Shown here piece by piece: positions 8,195 to 15,959 of a stretch of 64,000 nt of DNA. The notes under the pieces were generated by a model that saw nothing but the letters and a program-made list of their open reading frames with translations, searched no databases and had not been told where the DNA came from. Source of the DNA: Streptomyces sp. R302 (GTDB taxonomy: Bacteria > Actinomycetota > Actinomycetes > Streptomycetales > Streptomycetaceae); NCBI RefSeq assembly GCF_012927245.1, contig NZ_JABBGE010000001.1:62001-126000 (forward strand), in the 5' to 3' direction. How positions within the stretch are numbered: position 1 is the first letter of the stretch; each line of letters starts with the position of its first letter. Made by a program: the position numbers and the translations under genes.

Positions 8195-8962
8195 ATGGTT
8201 ATGAATCTCGACCGCAGCAAGCCCGTATGGCCTCAGGTGGCCTCCGAACTGCGCAGACGTCTGGACGCCGAGAAGTATGAGCCGGGCAGTCGGTTCCCCG
8301 CCGTGGTCGACCTCGCGGGAGAACTGGACGTGGCGCCCTCCACGGTTCAGAAGGCTGTGGCCGCGCTTCGGGAAGAGGGGCGGCTCTACACCGTGCTTGA
8401 GCAAGGTTCGTTCGTGGCCAAGGATTCGGACGGGGCAGTGAGGTCATGCTCGCGCCTTCGCGTCGCCGGTACTGCGGCAACGCTAGGGATGCGGTGGCAC
8501 CGGACCCAAGGAAGTTCTACGTGGTTGCATGCGAGTTCTCAGCCCAGTGCGGCCAGGGCGTCAGCCACGCACGCGCGTGCCTCGGCGCCGTACACCGCAA
8601 GGCCTCGGAGATCCTCGAAGGCCCGTACGTACATGGCGACTTCGCCCGGTGTGGTAAGTGTCACCTGGGCCGTCAGAAGTTCCACATGTACCCGCTGGCC
8701 GTCGAAGACGTCGAACGTCTCCAGGGTCCACATGCCCCGGTCTCGGGCCGCGAACGGGATGATGCCGACCGAGACGGCGGGGAGCGACATGACCGACAGC
8801 AGGTGTCCGAGCTGGCCGGCCATGCACTCGGTGTCACCGAGCTGGTACCGCAGGACGGCTTCCTCCAGCAGGAAGGTGAAGCGGTGCCCCGGCTTCCGAA
8901 GCACGTCGGCTCGGGCTGTCCGGGCTTCCACCGCTTCGGCCGTGTCCTTCGGCGTCCGGTGA
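8195..8962 (+). CDS. Short GntR-type HTH ORF that runs on antisense to the next gene
   Basis: The first ~80 residues from the ATG at 8195 are a standard GntR winged-helix domain (…PVWPQVASELRRRLDAEKY…, then a helix with APSTVQKAVAALREEGRL and a wing ending GSFV). Short GntR proteins of about 80-130 residues are common in this type of island. Here no stop occurs after the domain. The frame stays open to 8962, reading backwards through the 3' half of the DUF5753 regulator gene as low-complexity Ser/Arg/Thr sequence. A single-base shift near 8430 would expose a TGA. I therefore think the native C-terminus was lost through frameshift or sequence error and that only the first ~80 residues are meaningful. 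ATG 8201 is an alternative start. Confidence 0.55.
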   Translation: MVMNLDRSKPVWPQVASELRRRLDAEKYEPGSRFPAVVDLAGELDVAPSTVQKAVAALREEGRLYTVLEQGSFVAKDSDGAVRSCSRLRVAGTAATLGMRWHRTQGSSTWLHASSQPSAARASATHARASAPYTARPRRSSKARTYMATSPGVVSVTWAVRSSTCTRWPSKTSNVSRVHMPRSRAANGMMPTETAGSDMTDSRCPSWPAMHSVSPSWYRRTASSSRKVKRCPGFRSTSARAVRASTASAVSFGVR

Positions 8963-9390
8963 AACCGCCCTACCGCCTTTAGCAGGGCGGACGCGTACGC
9001 CGGTGTCTGGAACAGGCCCGGCATGACGTGCGAGGCGTAGCCCCGGTGAAGCTTGGTCTGCTCGTAAAGGGGGACGCGAGACTCTTGCAGCCGTCGCAGG
9101 CCGGTGCGCTGGAGCCGCTTCCACTCCAGGTACATGGAGTCAGCCGTGCGAGATGCGGCGATGATGTCCGGGGCCTGGTCGTCCGCACCGCAGCCGGCAC
9201 ACCAGGCGCGGGTGTCCGCGTCGGACGGCGGCGTGATCGCGTTCTCGATCCGGGAGATCTTGGACTTGTTCCACCCACAGAACGCCGCCAGTTCATGCCC
9301 CTTCAGCCCGGAGTCGCGGCGGACCTCCCGTAGACGTGCGGCGACGTTCTTGCGAGCGGCTTCGACACTGGATGACTGGTAAGTGGGCAT
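8539..9390 (-). CDS. Helix-turn-helix regulator, DUF5753 family
   Basis: The 283-residue product has an N-terminal Cro/CI-type helix-turn-helix (residues about 12-70, with GLKGHELAAFCGWNKSKISRIE). A DUF5753 domain follows (LYEQTKLHRGYASHVMPGLFQTPAYASALL and FLLEEAVLRYQLGD are typical signatures). The family is very abundant in Streptomyces; characterised relatives such as WhiJ act in development, usually with a small partner gene. Here the neighbours upstream are a DUF6879 gene and a small conserved protein, all on the same strand and probably one transcription unit, although 27 bases separate this gene from DUF6879. Its 3' half is overlapped in antisense by the extended GntR-type ORF. Target genes are unknown. 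Confidence 0.85.
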   Translation of the reverse strand: MPTYQSSSVEAARKNVAARLREVRRDSGLKGHELAAFCGWNKSKISRIENAITPPSDADTRAWCAGCGADDQAPDIIAASRTADSMYLEWKRLQRTGLRRLQESRVPLYEQTKLHRGYASHVMPGLFQTPAYASALLKAVGRFHRTPKDTAEAVEARTARADVLRKPGHRFTFLLEEAVLRYQLGDTECMAGQLGHLLSVMSLPAVSVGIIPFAARDRGMWTLETFDVFDGQRVHVELLTAQVTLTTPGEVAMYVRAFEDLRGLAVYGAEARACVADALAALG

Positions 9391-9417
9391 GAGCTGGTGG
9401 CGTACCGCTGGAGCGGA

Positions 9418-9942
9418 TCAGACCGTGAACCTCTCGTGGGGCGTGGCGCGGGTCCATACCGACTCGAAGGCGTCGGCGCAGAGCTTGACCACCTCGGGGT
9501 CGTTGTTCAGCTCGTGGCCGACGAACGCTCCGTCCCCGGCGAAGTGGCCGAAGCGGATCAGGCGATCATCGAGCAGCCAGAAGTCGGCCCCGGGCAGGGC
9601 GAGTGTGGCGGCCTCGGGACGAGGGAGCCAGCGGACCGACTCCCCGGCCTCGACGTTCAGGTGCGTGCCCGCGTGCTCGTACCGGATGTACTCACTGACC
9701 GGCACGGACACGACGCGGGCGCGGCGTATGACGACGCCACGGCCCACGGTCTCCTTCACCAGGTCGAGCCAGTCGCGGCGACGCTCGACGGACGCGGGGC
9801 TGATCTCTCCCAACTCCCGCCACTCGGCAAAGTCCTCGTCCTCCGAGGCGATGCCGTACGAGTCGCGCAGCTCCAGGTGGACGGCCGACCTCCGGCACCC
9901 CGCGATCAGCTCACTGAACGGAGGCACGCTGCTCGGCTTCAT
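9418..9942 (-). CDS. DUF6879 family protein
   Basis: Starting at ATG 9942 the product has 174 residues. Signatures of the DUF6879 family are visible: FSELIAGCRRSAVHLELRDSY near the N-terminus, F-A-E-W, a central RRDWLDLV, the RRARVVSVPVSEYIRYEH block, and W-L-P-R followed by ADFWLLDD and the terminal F-E-S-V-W segment. The family is almost always encoded next to a DUF5753-type helix-turn-helix gene, as here. Biochemical function is unknown. A partner or antagonist of the regulator is a reasonable inference. Its start lies inside the 3' end of the preceding small gene (32-base overlap), which implies coupled translation. Confidence 0.8.
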   Translation of the reverse strand: MKPSSVPPFSELIAGCRRSAVHLELRDSYGIASEDEDFAEWRELGEISPASVERRRDWLDLVKETVGRGVVIRRARVVSVPVSEYIRYEHAGTHLNVEAGESVRWLPRPEAATLALPGADFWLLDDRLIRFGHFAGDGAFVGHELNNDPEVVKLCADAFESVWTRATPHERFTV

Positions 9943-10147
9943 CACACGCCTTCCTGATCTGATCCACCATGCTCGCCGGGATGCGGAACACGCCCTCGGT
10001 CTCGGGGATGCAGCCCCTCTTGAGGCATTCCGCTTCCGTCGCCTCGTCGGCCTTCCAGCCCTGAAGGACAAGATCCGCCGACGTCTCGTCCACCCACACG
10101 CTGGGGCAGTTGTCGCCGTTGCTGTTGAGGTCCTTGCCGAAGAACAA
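9911..10147 (-). CDS. Small conserved protein upstream of DUF6879
   Basis: The 78-residue acidic protein begins MFFGKDLNSNGDNCPSVWVD and ends with an IPASMVDQIRKACDEA segment. I recognise it as the small streptomycete protein that regularly precedes DUF6879 and a DUF5753 helix-turn-helix gene, but I know of no assigned function. There is no signal peptide and no transmembrane segment. It overlaps the DUF6879 start by 32 bases. The three genes therefore form a compact unit transcribed leftwards from a promoter in 10148-10392. Confidence 0.7.
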   Translation of the reverse strand: MFFGKDLNSNGDNCPSVWVDETSADLVLQGWKADEATEAECLKRGCIPETEGVFRIPASMVDQIRKACDEAEQRASVQ

Positions 10148-10392
10148 GTAGAGCCATGACCTTGCTCCCCGACTACTCGGTTGCGTTCGGTTGCGTGAGC
10201 GTCGCCTGCTCGGCTGAGCACCGTTAAGAGCCCCTTCGGTCAGGCTCGGGTTGGCGGGCGTGCCCCGGAGTACGCCGCACGCCGTTCACGGTCGGGCGTC
10301 GGGCGTCGGCCGCCGGGTGTAGGTCCCAGGACCGAGGGGGGACCGGTCTCCTGACAGGGGTCATATAGGGCTGCACCTCTTACTCTGGGGGG

Positions 10393-11868
10393 ATGAGCGC
10401 CCTTGAACCCGGCGAGGCCGAGACCGCCGTCGGTCCTGCCCTCGACTCTCCTCGTGCCCCTCGCGGGTCCGTTCTCGACTCCGCCCATCGGGCGCTCAGC
10501 GTCGGGATCGTGTCCGTCGTGCTGCTCATCGCCTTCGAGGCGACCGCCGTCGGGACGGCGATGCCCGTGGCCGCGCGGGAGCTGGACGGGGTAGCCGTGT
10601 ACGCGTTCGCGTTCTCCGCGTACTTCACGACCAGCCTCTTCGGGATGGTCGTCGCCGGGCAGTGGTCCGACCGGAACGGGCCGCTGGTGCCGCTGACTGC
10701 CGGGATCAGTGCCTTCGCGGCCGGGTTGTTGCTGTCGGGGACGGCCGGGGTGATGTGGGTGTTCATTCTCGGGCGGGCCGTGCAGGGGCTGGGGGGTGGG
10801 CTGGTGATCGTCGCGTTGTACGTGGTGGTCAGCCGGGCGTACGACGAGCACCTGCGGCCCGCGATCATGGCGGCCTTCGCGGCGAGCTGGGTCGTGCCGT
10901 CGGTGGTCGGGCCGCTCGCCGCCGGGACGATCACCGAGCAGCTGGGGTGGCGGTGGGTCTTTGTCGGGATCCCGGTGCTCGTCGTGGGGCCGCTCGCCCT
11001 CGCGCTTCCCGCGATCCGGCGGACCGCCTCCGGGCCCGCCGATCCGTCGGCGCCCGTCGCGGCCTGGGACCGTCGCCGGATTCTGCTGGCGCTCGCGATA
11101 TCGGCGGGCGCCGGGCTGCTCCAGTACGCGGGGCAGGAGCTGCGGTGGCCGTCGCTATGGCCGGCGGCCTTGGGTGCGGCGCTGCTCGTGCCGGCCGTGC
11201 GGGGGCTGCTGCCGCGCGGCACGGTGCGGGCCGCGCGCGGGCTGCCGGCCGTGGTGCTGCTGCGGGGTGTGGCCGCCGGGTCCTTCATCGCGGCCGAGTC
11301 GTTCGTGCCGCTGATGCTCGTCACCCAGCGGGGGCTCAGTCCGACCCTCGCCGGGCTCTCGCTCGCCCTCGGCGGTCTGACCTGGGCGCTCGGCTCGTGG
11401 ATCCAGTCGCGGCCGTGGACGGAGCCGTACCGGGAGCGGCTGGTCGTGCTCGGGATGCTGCTGGTCGCCCTGGCCATCGCCGCCGCTCCGAGCGTGCTGC
11501 TGCCGGGCGTGCCGGTGTGGGTGGTCGCCGTCGCGTGGGGCTTCGGCTGCCTCGGCATGGGCGTGGTGATCGCCTCGACGAGCGTGCTGCTGATGAAGCT
11601 GTCCCCGCCGGAGGAGGCGGGCGCGAACTCCGCCGCGCTCCAGATCTCCGACGGGTTGTCCAATGTCCTGCTGCTCGCCGCTGGTGGCGCGGCCTTCGCG
11701 GCGCTCGGTGGCGGGGCGGTCGGGCACGCGGTCGCCTCGGCCGCGTCCGCCGCGTCCGGGGCCTCCCACCCCGGTGCCTTCGCCGTCGTCTTCCTGCCGA
11801 TGGCGGGGGTCGCGGCGGTGGGGGCGTGGGTGGCGACGCGGCTGCGGGCGGCGCCGGAAGGCCGGTGA
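10393..11868 (+). CDS. MFS transporter, probable drug/metabolite exporter
   Basis: The 491-residue protein has about 14 hydrophobic segments. In the first half the antiporter-type motif C is visible in transmembrane segment 5 (SWVVPSVVGPLAAG), and a motif-A-like loop GQWSDRNGP follows segment 2. This fits a proton-driven exporter of the DHA family. The C-terminal part is Gly/Ala-rich. It is preceded by a 245-base intergenic region shared with the divergent small-protein/DUF6879/regulator unit. The toxin-antitoxin promoter starts at its stop codon. Substrate cannot be read from the sequence. Confidence 0.85.
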   Translation: MSALEPGEAETAVGPALDSPRAPRGSVLDSAHRALSVGIVSVVLLIAFEATAVGTAMPVAARELDGVAVYAFAFSAYFTTSLFGMVVAGQWSDRNGPLVPLTAGISAFAAGLLLSGTAGVMWVFILGRAVQGLGGGLVIVALYVVVSRAYDEHLRPAIMAAFAASWVVPSVVGPLAAGTITEQLGWRWVFVGIPVLVVGPLALALPAIRRTASGPADPSAPVAAWDRRRILLALAISAGAGLLQYAGQELRWPSLWPAALGAALLVPAVRGLLPRGTVRAARGLPAVVLLRGVAAGSFIAAESFVPLMLVTQRGLSPTLAGLSLALGGLTWALGSWIQSRPWTEPYRERLVVLGMLLVALAIAAAPSVLLPGVPVWVVAVAWGFGCLGMGVVIASTSVLLMKLSPPEEAGANSAALQISDGLSNVLLLAAGGAAFAALGGGAVGHAVASAASAASGASHPGAFAVVFLPMAGVAAVGAWVATRLRAAPEGR

Positions 11869-11895
11869 CACCATGTGGTACCACGCGGTACCGTG
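11866..11895 (+). promoter_or_regulatory. Promoter/operator of the toxin-antitoxin pair
   Basis: Two GGTACC-centred palindromes (10-bp GTGGTACCAC at 11875-11884, and CGGTACCG at 11886-11893) have centres exactly 10 bp apart, just before the antitoxin gene. TGACAC at 11866-11871 and TACCGT at 11889-11894 could be -35 and -10 elements with 17-base spacing. Paired sites on one helix face are typical for ribbon-helix-helix antitoxin autoregulation. Confidence 0.5.
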
Positions 11896-11899
11896 AAGT

Positions 11900-12097
11900 A
11901 TGGCCGGTCTGAATGTCAGGTTCACCGAGGAAGAGCTGGACGCCCTGCGCGAGCGGGCGGAGGCCGAGGGGCGCAGCATGCAATCCTTCGCCCACGACGC
12001 CGTGATCCGGGCCATAAACGAACACTCCCGCCTCTTCGACGAGGCGGCCGAGCACGTGCTGAAGGCCAGTGAGGAGCTGAACCGGAGGCTCGCGTGA
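11900..12097 (+). CDS. Ribbon-helix-helix antitoxin of a Doc-type pair
   Basis: The 65-residue protein starts with a beta-strand (LNVRFTEEELDALRERA) followed by two helices, as in ribbon-helix-helix (CopG/Arc-like) DNA-binding domains. The charged C-terminal helix is where such antitoxins bind their toxin. Its TGA overlaps the GTG of the Doc-like gene (GTGA), giving coupled translation. It should repress its own promoter at the palindromes immediately upstream. Confidence 0.8.
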   Translation: MAGLNVRFTEEELDALRERAEAEGRSMQSFAHDAVIRAINEHSRLFDEAAEHVLKASEELNRRLA

Positions 12098-12465
12098 CGT
12101 ACTACCTCACCCTCCCCGAACTGCTGAACCTCGCGGCCAGGCTGGGCGCGGACGAGGTGCGGGACTACGGTCTGCTCGATTCCGCCCTGGCGCGCCCGCA
12201 GTCCAGCGTGTTCGGACAGGACGCCTATCCCGACGTGTGGCAGAAGGCCGCCGCGCTCATGGAGTCACTGGCCCGCAATTACGGCCTCGTGGACGGCAAC
12301 AAACGCATCGCCTGGTACGCGACCTGGGTCTTCCTGCACATGAACGGGCACCCGCTCGACGCGGACTTCGACGTGGACGAGGCCGAGGCGTTCGTCCTCG
12401 ACGTCTGCCAGGGGGCCCTCGACGTCCCCAAGATCGCCGCGCAGCTTCCGAGGTTCGCGCGCTGA
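12094..12465 (+). CDS. Doc/Fic-fold toxin homologue lacking the catalytic histidine
   Basis: The 123-residue length fits the Doc subfamily of Fic proteins, which in active members phosphorylate elongation factor Tu. The Fic loop is present but altered: residues 62-71 read NYGLVDGNKR, where active Doc proteins have the H-x-F/L-x-D/N-x-N-K-R pattern. Tyr63 occupies the position of the essential histidine (codon TAC instead of CAC), while Asp67, Asn69, Lys70 and Arg71 are kept. From memory, the same His-to-Tyr change (H66Y) in P1 Doc abolishes toxicity. This copy is therefore probably inactive as a toxin, though it may still bind its antitoxin and act as a co-repressor. The open frame is otherwise intact and 4-base coupled to the antitoxin. 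Confidence 0.8.
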   Translation: MTYYLTLPELLNLAARLGADEVRDYGLLDSALARPQSSVFGQDAYPDVWQKAAALMESLARNYGLVDGNKRIAWYATWVFLHMNGHPLDADFDVDEAEAFVLDVCQGALDVPKIAAQLPRFAR

Positions 12466-12698
12466 GCCGATGTTGAACCGGGGCCGGGCCCCGTCATGCC
12501 CCCGACCCCCGTCATGCCCTCAGCCCGCGCCATGCCCCCCGGCCCCGCCCCCCGGATGTGACCCTCGCCGCACGGACCGAGGTCAGAGCATCGGCCGTTC
12601 CGTGTTCGATCGAGGTTCCGTCCGCCCCGCCGGTAAGGTGGCCCGGTTGTCATATCTGGACGAGCGTCTGGACGAGCGTCGAACCGTGACCGGAGATC
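12466..12698. other. Intergenic region before the helicase
   Basis: The 233 bases hold no gene. There is a CATGCCCC-rich stretch of imperfect direct repeats (about 12496-12540) and a short direct repeat (GGACGAGCGTC twice, about 12658-12681) close to the helicase start. The helicase promoter is presumably here. Confidence 0.4.
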
Positions 12699-14495
12699 GT
12701 GACTACCACCACCGCCACCTCCTCTCATCACCTCTCTCCCGCCTTCCCCGGCCGTGCCCCCTGGGGTACCGCCAACAAGCTGCGAGCCTGGCAGCAGGGC
12801 GCGATGGAGAAGTACATCCAGGAACAGCCTCGTGACTTCCTCGCCGTCGCCACGCCCGGCGCCGGCAAGACCACCTTCGCCCTGACCCTCGCGTCCTGGC
12901 TGCTGCACCACCACGTCGTGCAGCAGATCACCGTCGTCGCCCCCACCGAGCACCTGAAGAAGCAGTGGGCGGCCGCCGCGGCGCGGATAGGGATCAAGCT
13001 GGACCCGGAGTACAGCGCCGGTCCGCTCAGCAAGGAGTACGACGGCGTCGCCCTCACCTACGCCGGCGTCGGCGTGCGGCCCATGCTCCACCGCAACCGC
13101 TGCGAGCAGCGCAAGACCCTCGTCATCCTCGACGAGATCCACCACGCCGGTGACTCGAAGTCCTGGGGCGAGGCGTGCCTGGAGGCGTTCGACCCGGCCA
13201 CCCGCCGGCTCGCCCTCACCGGCACCCCCTTCCGCTCCGACACCAACCCGATCCCCTTCGTGACGTACGAGGAGGGGAACGACGGCATCCGCCGCTCCTC
13301 CGCCGACTACACCTACGGATACGGGAACGCGCTCGGCGACGGCGTCGTCCGGCCGGTCATCTTCCTCTCCTACAGCGGCAACATGCGCTGGCGGACCAAG
13401 GCCGGCGACGAGATCGCCGCCCGGCTCGGCGAGCCGATGACCAAGGACGCGATCTCGCAGGCCTGGCGCACCGCGCTCGACCCGCGCGGCGACTGGATGC
13501 CGAACGTGCTGCGCGCCGCCGACCAGCGCCTCACCGAGGTCCGGAAGTCCATCCCGGACGCGGGCGGCCTCGTCATCGCCTCCGACCAGGACTCGGCCCG
13601 CGCCTACGCCAAGCTGATCCGCGAGATCACCGGCACCAAGGCCACCCTCGTCCTCTCCGACGAGGCGTCCTCCTCCGACCGCATCGACGAGTTCAGCGAG
13701 TCCACCGACCGCTGGATGGTCGCCGTCCGCATGGTGTCCGAGGGCGTCGACGTGCCCCGCCTCGCCGTCGGCGTGTACGCCACCACCATCTCCACGCCGC
13801 TGTTCTTCGCGCAGGCCGTCGGCCGTTTCGTGCGATCCCGCAGGCGCGGCGAGACCGCCTCCGTGTTCCTTCCCACCATCCCCAGCCTCCTCGGCTTCGC
13901 CACCGAGATGGAGGTCGAGCGCGACCACGTCCTCGACAAGCCGAAGAAGGCGGGCGAGGACGAGGACCCGTACGCCGAGTCCGAGAAGGAGCTGGCGGAG
14001 GCGGAGAAGCAGCAGGACGAGGACACCGGCGAGCAGGACATGCTGCCCTTCGAGGCGCTGGAGTCCGACGCCGTCTTCGACCGCGTCCTCTACAACGCCG
14101 CCGAGTTCGGCATGCAGGCCCACCCCGGCAGCGAGGAGGAGCAGGACTACCTGGGCATCCCCGGTCTCCTCGAACCCGACCAGGTGCAGCTCCTCCTCCA
14201 GAAGCGGCAGGCCCGGCAGATCGCGCACAGCCGCAAGCGACCGGACGAGGAGGCCGACCTCCTGGAGCTTCCGGCCGAGCGGCGGCCCGTCGTTTCCCAC
14301 AAGGAGCTCCTCGAACTGCGCAAGCAGCTCAACACCATGGTCGGCGCGTACGTCCACCAGAGCGGCAAGCCGCACGGCGTGATCCACACCGAGCTGCGGC
14401 GCGTCTGCGGCGGCCCGCCGAGTGCCGAGGCCACCGCCGGACAGATCCGCGAGCGGATCAAGAAGGTCCAGGAGTGGGCCACCCGGATGCGGTGA
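12699..14495 (+). CDS. SF2 DEAD/DEAH-type helicase
   Basis: The 598-residue protein, GTG start, has the Walker A motif ATPGAGKTT at residues 51-59, motif II DEIHH near residue 145, and motif III LTGTPFRSD. Helicase-C motifs follow: VRMVSEGVDVPRL for motif V and QAVGRFVRSRR for motif VI. A long acidic charged stretch follows (about residues 420-450). This is the superfamily 2 architecture of streptomycete single-domain DNA/RNA helicases, close to the type III restriction/UvrB-like ResIII group. No nuclease domain or methylase neighbour is visible. The role is probably nucleic-acid remodelling; the exact substrate is unknown. A strong hairpin follows the stop. Confidence 0.85.
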   Translation: MTTTTATSSHHLSPAFPGRAPWGTANKLRAWQQGAMEKYIQEQPRDFLAVATPGAGKTTFALTLASWLLHHHVVQQITVVAPTEHLKKQWAAAAARIGIKLDPEYSAGPLSKEYDGVALTYAGVGVRPMLHRNRCEQRKTLVILDEIHHAGDSKSWGEACLEAFDPATRRLALTGTPFRSDTNPIPFVTYEEGNDGIRRSSADYTYGYGNALGDGVVRPVIFLSYSGNMRWRTKAGDEIAARLGEPMTKDAISQAWRTALDPRGDWMPNVLRAADQRLTEVRKSIPDAGGLVIASDQDSARAYAKLIREITGTKATLVLSDEASSSDRIDEFSESTDRWMVAVRMVSEGVDVPRLAVGVYATTISTPLFFAQAVGRFVRSRRRGETASVFLPTIPSLLGFATEMEVERDHVLDKPKKAGEDEDPYAESEKELAEAEKQQDEDTGEQDMLPFEALESDAVFDRVLYNAAEFGMQAHPGSEEEQDYLGIPGLLEPDQVQLLLQKRQARQIAHSRKRPDEEADLLELPAERRPVVSHKELLELRKQLNTMVGAYVHQSGKPHGVIHTELRRVCGGPPSAEATAGQIRERIKKVQEWATRMR

Positions 14496-14515
14496 GCCCG
14501 GGCCCCCAGGTCATG

Positions 14516-14553
14516 GGAGAGGCCCGTACGACGGCGGTCGTACGGGCCTCTCC
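14516..14553 (+). terminator. Intrinsic-type hairpin after the helicase gene
   Basis: A perfect 17-bp stem (14516-14532 with 14537-14553) and a GGCG loop lie 21 bases after the helicase stop. There is no T-run, as is usual in streptomycetes. Confidence 0.75.
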
Positions 14554-14914
14554 GCCGTCCCGCGCGCGGCGGAACGGCCCCGGGGCCGGCCCCCACGGAC
14601 GGCCATCCGGCACCCTCCACGCTACGAGCGCGACATAGCCGTTCTTGTCAGCCAAAGTCCCGAGGAGGGCCGACGAAAGTCCTGAACCGTCCGTATCCGG
14701 TCGCCCGCGCCCGGATTCTGGACGAGGTCTTCCGCTGAGCGGAGCGGGTCGCTACTGTCCCGGCTCAAAAGCAATCGCCCCGTGGCAGCGCCGCCGCGGA
14801 GCGCAGCCGGTGTACCCCTTCCTGCCGGCGGCCTCTGACGTGCGTCGCCGACGGGACCGGCGCCGCGACCCCCGTGGGAGCCGCCGCCACTCACTTTCCG
14901 AAGGAGAGGGCGTC
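14554..14914. other. Intergenic region upstream of the IclR gene
   Basis: About 360 bases contain no gene I can support. They hold the IclR promoter and its ribosome binding site AAGGAGAGGG just before 14915. A short inverted motif (TCCGCTGAGCGGA) at about 14731-14743 could be an operator but is not distinctive. Confidence 0.4.
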
Positions 14915-15556
14915 GTGACCGCGGAGACCTCCCAGACGCTCGACCGGGGACTCAGAGTCCTCAAACTGCTCGCCGACACCGACCACGGCCTGACCGTCAC
15001 CGAGTTGTCCAACAAACTCGGCGTCAACCGGACCGTCGTCTACCGTCTGCTGGCCACGCTGGAGCAGCACGCCCTCGTCCGCCGCGACCTCGGCGGCCGG
15101 GCCCGCGTCGGCCTCGGCGTGCTGCGCCTCGGCCGCCAGGTCCACCCCCTGGTGCGGGAGGCGGCCCTGCCCGCCCTGCGCTCGCTCGCCGAGGACATCG
15201 GCGCGACCGCGCACCTGACGCTCGTCGACGGGGCGGAGGCGCTCGCCGTCGCCGTCGTCGAGCCCACCTGGACGGACTACCACGTGGCCTACCGGGCCGG
15301 CTTCCGCCACCCGCTGGACCGGGGTGCCGCGGGCCGCGCCATCCTCGCCGCCCGCCAGGGCACCCTCATCGAACCCGGCTTCACCCTCACCCACGGCGAG
15401 CTGGAGGCCGGCGCCAGCGGCGCGGCGGCGCCGCTCGTCGGCGTCACCGGCATAGAGGGCAGCGTCGGCGTCGTCATGCTCGCGGACGCCGTACCGGAGC
15501 GCGTGGGCCCCCGCGTCGTCGACGCGGCGAGGGAGGTCGCGGACGCGCTGCGCTAG
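14915..15556 (+). CDS. IclR-family transcriptional regulator
   Basis: From the GTG at 14915, with AAGGAGAGGG upstream, the product has 213 residues. Residues about 8-70 form an IclR winged helix-turn-helix (LDRGLRVLKLLADTDHGLTV, then LGVNRTVVYRLLATLEQHALV). The C-terminal effector domain is shorter than the usual ~170 residues but keeps the GAAGRAILA segment and the G-S-V-G-V-V core. Such proteins repress or activate catabolic genes in response to small aromatic or organic acids. The next gene converges, separated by the repeat array, so its target is not obvious from context. Confidence 0.85.
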   Translation: MTAETSQTLDRGLRVLKLLADTDHGLTVTELSNKLGVNRTVVYRLLATLEQHALVRRDLGGRARVGLGVLRLGRQVHPLVREAALPALRSLAEDIGATAHLTLVDGAEALAVAVVEPTWTDYHVAYRAGFRHPLDRGAAGRAILAARQGTLIEPGFTLTHGELEAGASGAAAPLVGVTGIEGSVGVVMLADAVPERVGPRVVDAAREVADALR

Positions 15557-15582
15557 CGCGCGCCCCGCCGTCACCAGATGTG

Positions 15583-15719
15583 GGGTACCCGGTACCCGAC
15601 CACGGGTACCCGGTACCCGACCACGGGTACCCGGTACCCGACCACGGGTACCCGGTACCCGACCACGGGTACCCGGTACCCGACCACGGGTACCCGGTAC
15701 CCGACCACGGGTACCCGGG
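15583..15719. repeat. Six-copy 21-bp tandem repeat array with nested palindromes
   Basis: The 21-bp unit gggtacccggtacccgaccac (quoted here as GGGTACCCGGTACCC plus GACCAC) is repeated six times without mismatch from 15583 to 15708, with a partial seventh to 15719. Each unit holds the palindrome GGGTACCC and can also pair across the GACCAC spacer. It lies between convergent genes. Downstream, a 29-bp direct repeat with one mismatch (15813-15841 and 15852-15880) and further GTAC-rich sequence fill the gap to 15959. The unit length is a multiple of three, so the frames remain open without being coding. Confidence 0.9.
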
Positions 15720-15959
15720 TACCCCCGGAGCGCGTCCGGGCGGGTACCGGTACGGCCACCACCCCTCGACGTGCGTGCGGTCGGGTACCCGTACGGCCAC
15801 CGCGCCTCGGCGTGCGCGTACGGGCCCTGGACGGGTGCCGCACGCACCACTTGCGCGTACAGGCCCTGGACGGGTGCCGCTCTCGGCTCGCGCCCGGCGG
15901 GGGCACGTGTACAGGCCCCTCCGGCGCTCGTACGGCCCCCTGGGGCGGTCTCCGGCGGA

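Noticed and set aside
12279..14387. Minus-strand frame of about 700 codons rich in Gly/Val/Leu
   Set aside because: Antisense of the SF2 helicase gene, without recognisable motifs.
15583..15719. Possible CRISPR array
   Set aside because: The units follow each other without spacers and no cas gene is in the window. It is a plain tandem repeat.
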